Shown here piece after piece: positions 14,262-16,284 of a stretch of DNA of 16,284 bases. Below the pieces are notes generated by a model. It was given only the letters and a program-made list of their open reading frames with translations, had not been told where the DNA came from and did not search any database. Origin of the DNA: JANQLC01 sp036881805 (GTDB lineage: Bacteria; Bacteroidota; Bacteroidia; Flavobacteriales; JANQLC01); NCBI GenBank assembly GCA_036881805.1, contig JBAJNK010000003.1, forward strand, positions 1 through 16,284, written 5' to 3'. Each line of letters starts with the position of its first letter. Position 1 is the first letter of the stretch. Both the position numbers and the translations under genes were made by a program.

Positions 14262-15312
14262 ACCCCCACTTTCAAACTGTCCCATAAGACAAACCCAAAA
14301 AAGCCTCCTTCCTAAATTGCTGCACAGGGTAAACACAAGAAAATAAGATTGGATTTTCAGGCTATCTCCAGTTCGAGTATACAATAAAAGTCAGCTGTGC
14401 TGACTACAGGCACAAAAGAACAAGTCCCCCTCCTTTCCAAACTGCTACATGGGGCAAGAGCAAAAAAATAACCCCAGTTTTCAAACCGCCGATCGGAAAC
14501 GAAAAATAGCCCCTTTTTGGACTGCGATAAAAAAATGAGCATATGGTCATTGCAAGGATTTCACAGCTACAGGGCTCAGAGACAAAAACAGAAAAAAGCC
14601 ACACTTTTCAAACCTGCACAAAAGATCAAGAGCAAAGAGATAAATGCAAAAAAAAATCCCCCTTTTCAAATCAACACACAGCGCAGACAAGACCAAAAAA
14701 CAAATCTCCTTTTTAAACGGCCATGCCCGTACAAAACCAAAAAACAAGCCCCACTTTTAGACTATCGATCGGGGATAGGCACAAAAAGATAAGCCTTCCT
14801 CTTTAAGCCACCAACCGGGAGCGGAAAAATATGCGGCTTTTCAAGCTGTCACGCACAGGCAAACACCAAAAGAGACCGATTTTCAAATTGGCAGGCAGGG
14901 ACGAATAGGTAACAAAAATCAGCCGGACTCACCGCCTGAAATAAATGCACGACAAAGCTGTCGCAGTCTCGGATAAGAAACAAAAAGATAACCCCCTTTT
15001 TCAAACCAACCCAAAGAAGGCAAAAGCCCCCTTTTTTAAACCGGCCCATAGAGATAAAACCCAAAAAAAGAACCGCCATACAGAAATAAAGAATGGGGAT
15101 ATGGGGTTAGACTCGAGTATATGATAAAAGTCGGCTTTCATATTGATGCAAAAGGATAGATATGCGACAAAAACCAGCCGGGCTCACCTGATCAAATAAA
15201 TGCAATACTGGCACACCTGCCCCATACAGAACAAAAAATAAGATCGGGATTTCAAGCCGTTACACAAAAACAAAAAAATCTCGGTTTCTGAATGTTGCAG
15301 GAACCTTGGCCA
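14262..15312 (+). repeat. Array C: about 20 units of the degenerate repeat, same orientation as array A
   Basis: The rlmB-regulator gap has no credible gene. It is made of the units seen in arrays A and B, read on the plus strand: good copies at 14581-14614 and 14972-15008. The 21-bp segment 14996-15016 (CTTTTT followed by CAAACCAACCCAAAG) is identical to 768-788 in array A. A GC-richer second motif recurs at 14911-14933 and 15166-15188 (both ACAAAAAyCAGCCGG followed by rCTCACC), and a third element at 14374-14396 and 15114-15136 (CGAGTATA, then ATAAAAGTC and GGCT or AGCT). The T-rich complement is the coding strand of both neighbouring genes. Function unknown. Confidence 0.82.
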
Positions 15313-15340
15313 CGGCTGAAGGGTCTCATCCGTTTCGGCG

Positions 15341-15997
15341 CTAGCCTTTTTTCAAGCCCTGCGATCCCGATTTTAGGGCTTCAATAGCCGTTTCGTATGC
15401 CTTTTTAGCAATATAGTTGGTAAAAATCGCATCGCCCTCAAAATCTTTGATGTGATCCATCATATAGATAACCAGCTCCCGAGTAGACCACCTCGTTCCC
15501 ATCTTGTCATAGGACTTTTCTGGCTCCGAAACCGAATGATCATCCGTTGCAAAATTTTTCTCCGTTCCATATGTCAGCCAGTGATATGGCAATCCAAATC
15601 GCCTTTCCAGGATCTCTTTTTCCGAGCTGCTCAATGACCCTCGACTCACCGCTGCGCCAAATGATTCGTCCGAGCGTTTCAACAAGTCAGCCAAATATCG
15701 GTCTGTTAAGCCCTTGGAGGCTTTCAAGAGCTCGATTCGATCCCGCAATGACATGACTTTTACAGATTCATCGCTATGCCCTTCCGAGGTTTTATCCCCC
15801 TGTCCCGTTAAAATCCACTCCCTCGAAACCTTGAGGTACTGTGACATAGCGTATAATATTGAACCACTGGGCTTGGTCTTCCCATTGATATAGTTCGATA
15901 TAGTGGCTCTCGACACGTGAATTTCTTTAGCTAGCTTGTAGCTGCTTATGTGATTTTCTTTTAGTATGGCTAAAAGTCGTTGTCCAAAAGTATTCAC
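15341..15997 (-). CDS. Helix-turn-helix (XRE-like) regulator with two HTH-like domains
   Basis: A 218-residue DNA-binding protein. Residues 6-68 are a standard XRE/Cro-type HTH (RLLAILKENHISSYKLAKEI, then VSRATISNYINGKTKPSG and LKVSREWILTGQGDK). Residues 86-147 repeat this layout in diverged form (RIELLKASKGLTDRYLADLL, a poor recognition helix, then LERRFGLPYHWLTYGTEK). The remaining 70 residues have a helical part (STRELVIYMMDHIKDFEGDA) and no LexA-like peptidase. The open frame starts TTG GTG; I choose the GTG at 15997. There is no ATG before residue 52. It is divergent from a strong promoter at 16041-16072 and ends into array C. It resembles phage- or element-type repressors, but no element genes are in the window. 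Confidence 0.85.
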   Translation of the reverse strand: MNTFGQRLLAILKENHISSYKLAKEIHVSRATISNYINGKTKPSGSILYAMSQYLKVSREWILTGQGDKTSEGHSDESVKVMSLRDRIELLKASKGLTDRYLADLLKRSDESFGAAVSRGSLSSSEKEILERRFGLPYHWLTYGTEKNFATDDHSVSEPEKSYDKMGTRWSTRELVIYMMDHIKDFEGDAIFTNYIAKKAYETAIEALKSGSQGLKKG

Positions 15998-16013
15998 CAA
16001 AGTTAATTTTTAG

Positions 16014-16046
16014 TTAAAATTTTTAAGATTGAGCAAAAAGTTTTGC
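16014..16046. promoter_or_regulatory. Two dyads, possible operators of the HTH regulator
   Basis: GCAAAA-AG-TTTTGC (16033-16046) is a perfect 6-bp inverted repeat with a 2-bp spacer, and its right arm contains the -33 TTTTG of the rightward promoter. TTAAAA-T-TTTTAA (16014-16026) is a second, AT-only dyad nearer the regulator gene. Their place between a repressor-like gene and a divergent promoter is typical for operators; binding is inferred. Confidence 0.45.
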
Positions 16047-16072
16047 ATAGTTCAAAATTAAACCTACATTTG
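16041..16072 (+). promoter_or_regulatory. Rightward promoter (TTTTG, 19-bp spacer, TACATTTG)
   Basis: The best promoter in the window: -33 TTTTG (16041-16045), 19-bp spacer, and a perfect -7 TACATTTG (16065-16072). It drives transcription away from the regulator gene. The first ATG downstream, at about 16124, opens only about 16 codons (MSYIKKYCRHLLVIWV), so the real product may lie beyond the window or be an RNA. Confidence 0.6.
16053..16060 (-). promoter_or_regulatory. Candidate -7 box for the HTH regulator
   Basis: Minus strand TAATTTTG, a perfect TAnnTTTG, about 55 bp before the GTG start and interleaved with the rightward promoter. Other perfect boxes on this strand are 16106-16113 (TATATTTG) and 15998-16005 (TAACTTTG); the last touches the start codon and would give a leaderless message. 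The true one cannot be chosen by eye. Confidence 0.4.
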
Positions 16073-16211
16073 TTAGTTTGGCCCGTGTCGTCTACCTTCA
16101 CAAGCCAAATATAGGTTGTTTATGTCTTATATCAAAAAATATTGTCGTCATTTGTTGGTGATTTGGGTTTGAGCCAGGTGGATAAAATGCGATAAATTCA
16201 AAAACAGCCGC

Positions 16212-16244
16212 TTATACTTCCTTTTTATACTTTTTTTTATACTT
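16212..16244 (+). repeat. Three TTATACTT copies at 12-13 bp steps
   Basis: TTATACTT occurs at 16212-16219, 16225-16232 and 16237-16244, separated by T-rich sequence. The steps of 13 and 12 bp are near one helical turn. It lies 140 bp downstream of the rightward promoter. The rest of 16073-16284 shows no gene. Confidence 0.5.
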
Positions 16245-16284
16245 TTTTATCCAAGCGGGTTGGGTGAGCGTGGCGGTTGGGTGA

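Noticed and set aside
14262..15312. Integron attC sites or a cassette array
   Set aside because: No cassettes, no integrase, and the small dyad in the unit is far shorter than attC arms.

Overview
The window looks like a chromosomal segment of a member of the Bacteroidota. Three things point there: (i) gene content and order (folP next to a CdaA-type diadenylate cyclase, divergent from a DUF1599 gene, a DoxX/MauE-like BT_3928-family gene and tpiA; a RibF; an atpD-atpC pair; a carboxypeptidase-regulatory-like TonB-dependent receptor); (ii) perfect Bacteroidota -7 promoter boxes (TAnnTTTG) in front of most genes; (iii) a ClpS of the Bacteroidota type. No species can be named from the sequence alone.

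Layout, left to right. 1-984 has no credible gene and is filled by about 20 degenerate tandem units of 38-48 bp (array A). 985-2791 (minus) is atpD-atpC, the F1 beta and epsilon subunits. 2887-3336 (minus) is a small membrane-anchored protein, divergent from ribF (plus). 4390-5091 and 5189-7564 (minus) are a secreted protein of unknown function and a TonB-dependent receptor. The receptor is preceded by a clear TPP (thiamine pyrophosphate) riboswitch, so it is probably an outer-membrane importer of thiamine or a thiamine precursor. 7747-9381 (minus) is cdaA and folP. 9431-11877 (plus) is a compact run of the DUF1599 gene, the BT_3928-family membrane gene and tpiA. 11975-12432 holds array B, the same repeat family in the opposite orientation. 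Then come clpS and a tRNA-Arg(ACG) (plus), about 590 bp with only possible gene remnants, and rlmB (minus). 14262-15312 holds array C, in the orientation of array A. 15341-15997 (minus) is a regulator with two HTH-like domains, facing an unassigned rightward promoter at 16041-16072 that runs off the window.

Most genes are housekeeping: ATP synthesis, flavin cofactors, folate, c-di-AMP signalling, glycolysis, N-degron proteolysis and rRNA methylation. The unusual element is the intergenic repeat family, present in three separate arrays. It has a conserved core with a small dyad, a second GC-richer motif embedded in two arrays, and a constant polarity: the T-rich strand is always the coding strand of the gene that ends into the array. 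I do not recognise this family. It is the best candidate here for something undescribed. Secondary points are the riboswitch-controlled receptor, the internally duplicated regulator with a dyad over the -33 element of a divergent promoter, and very short leaders implied by several promoters.
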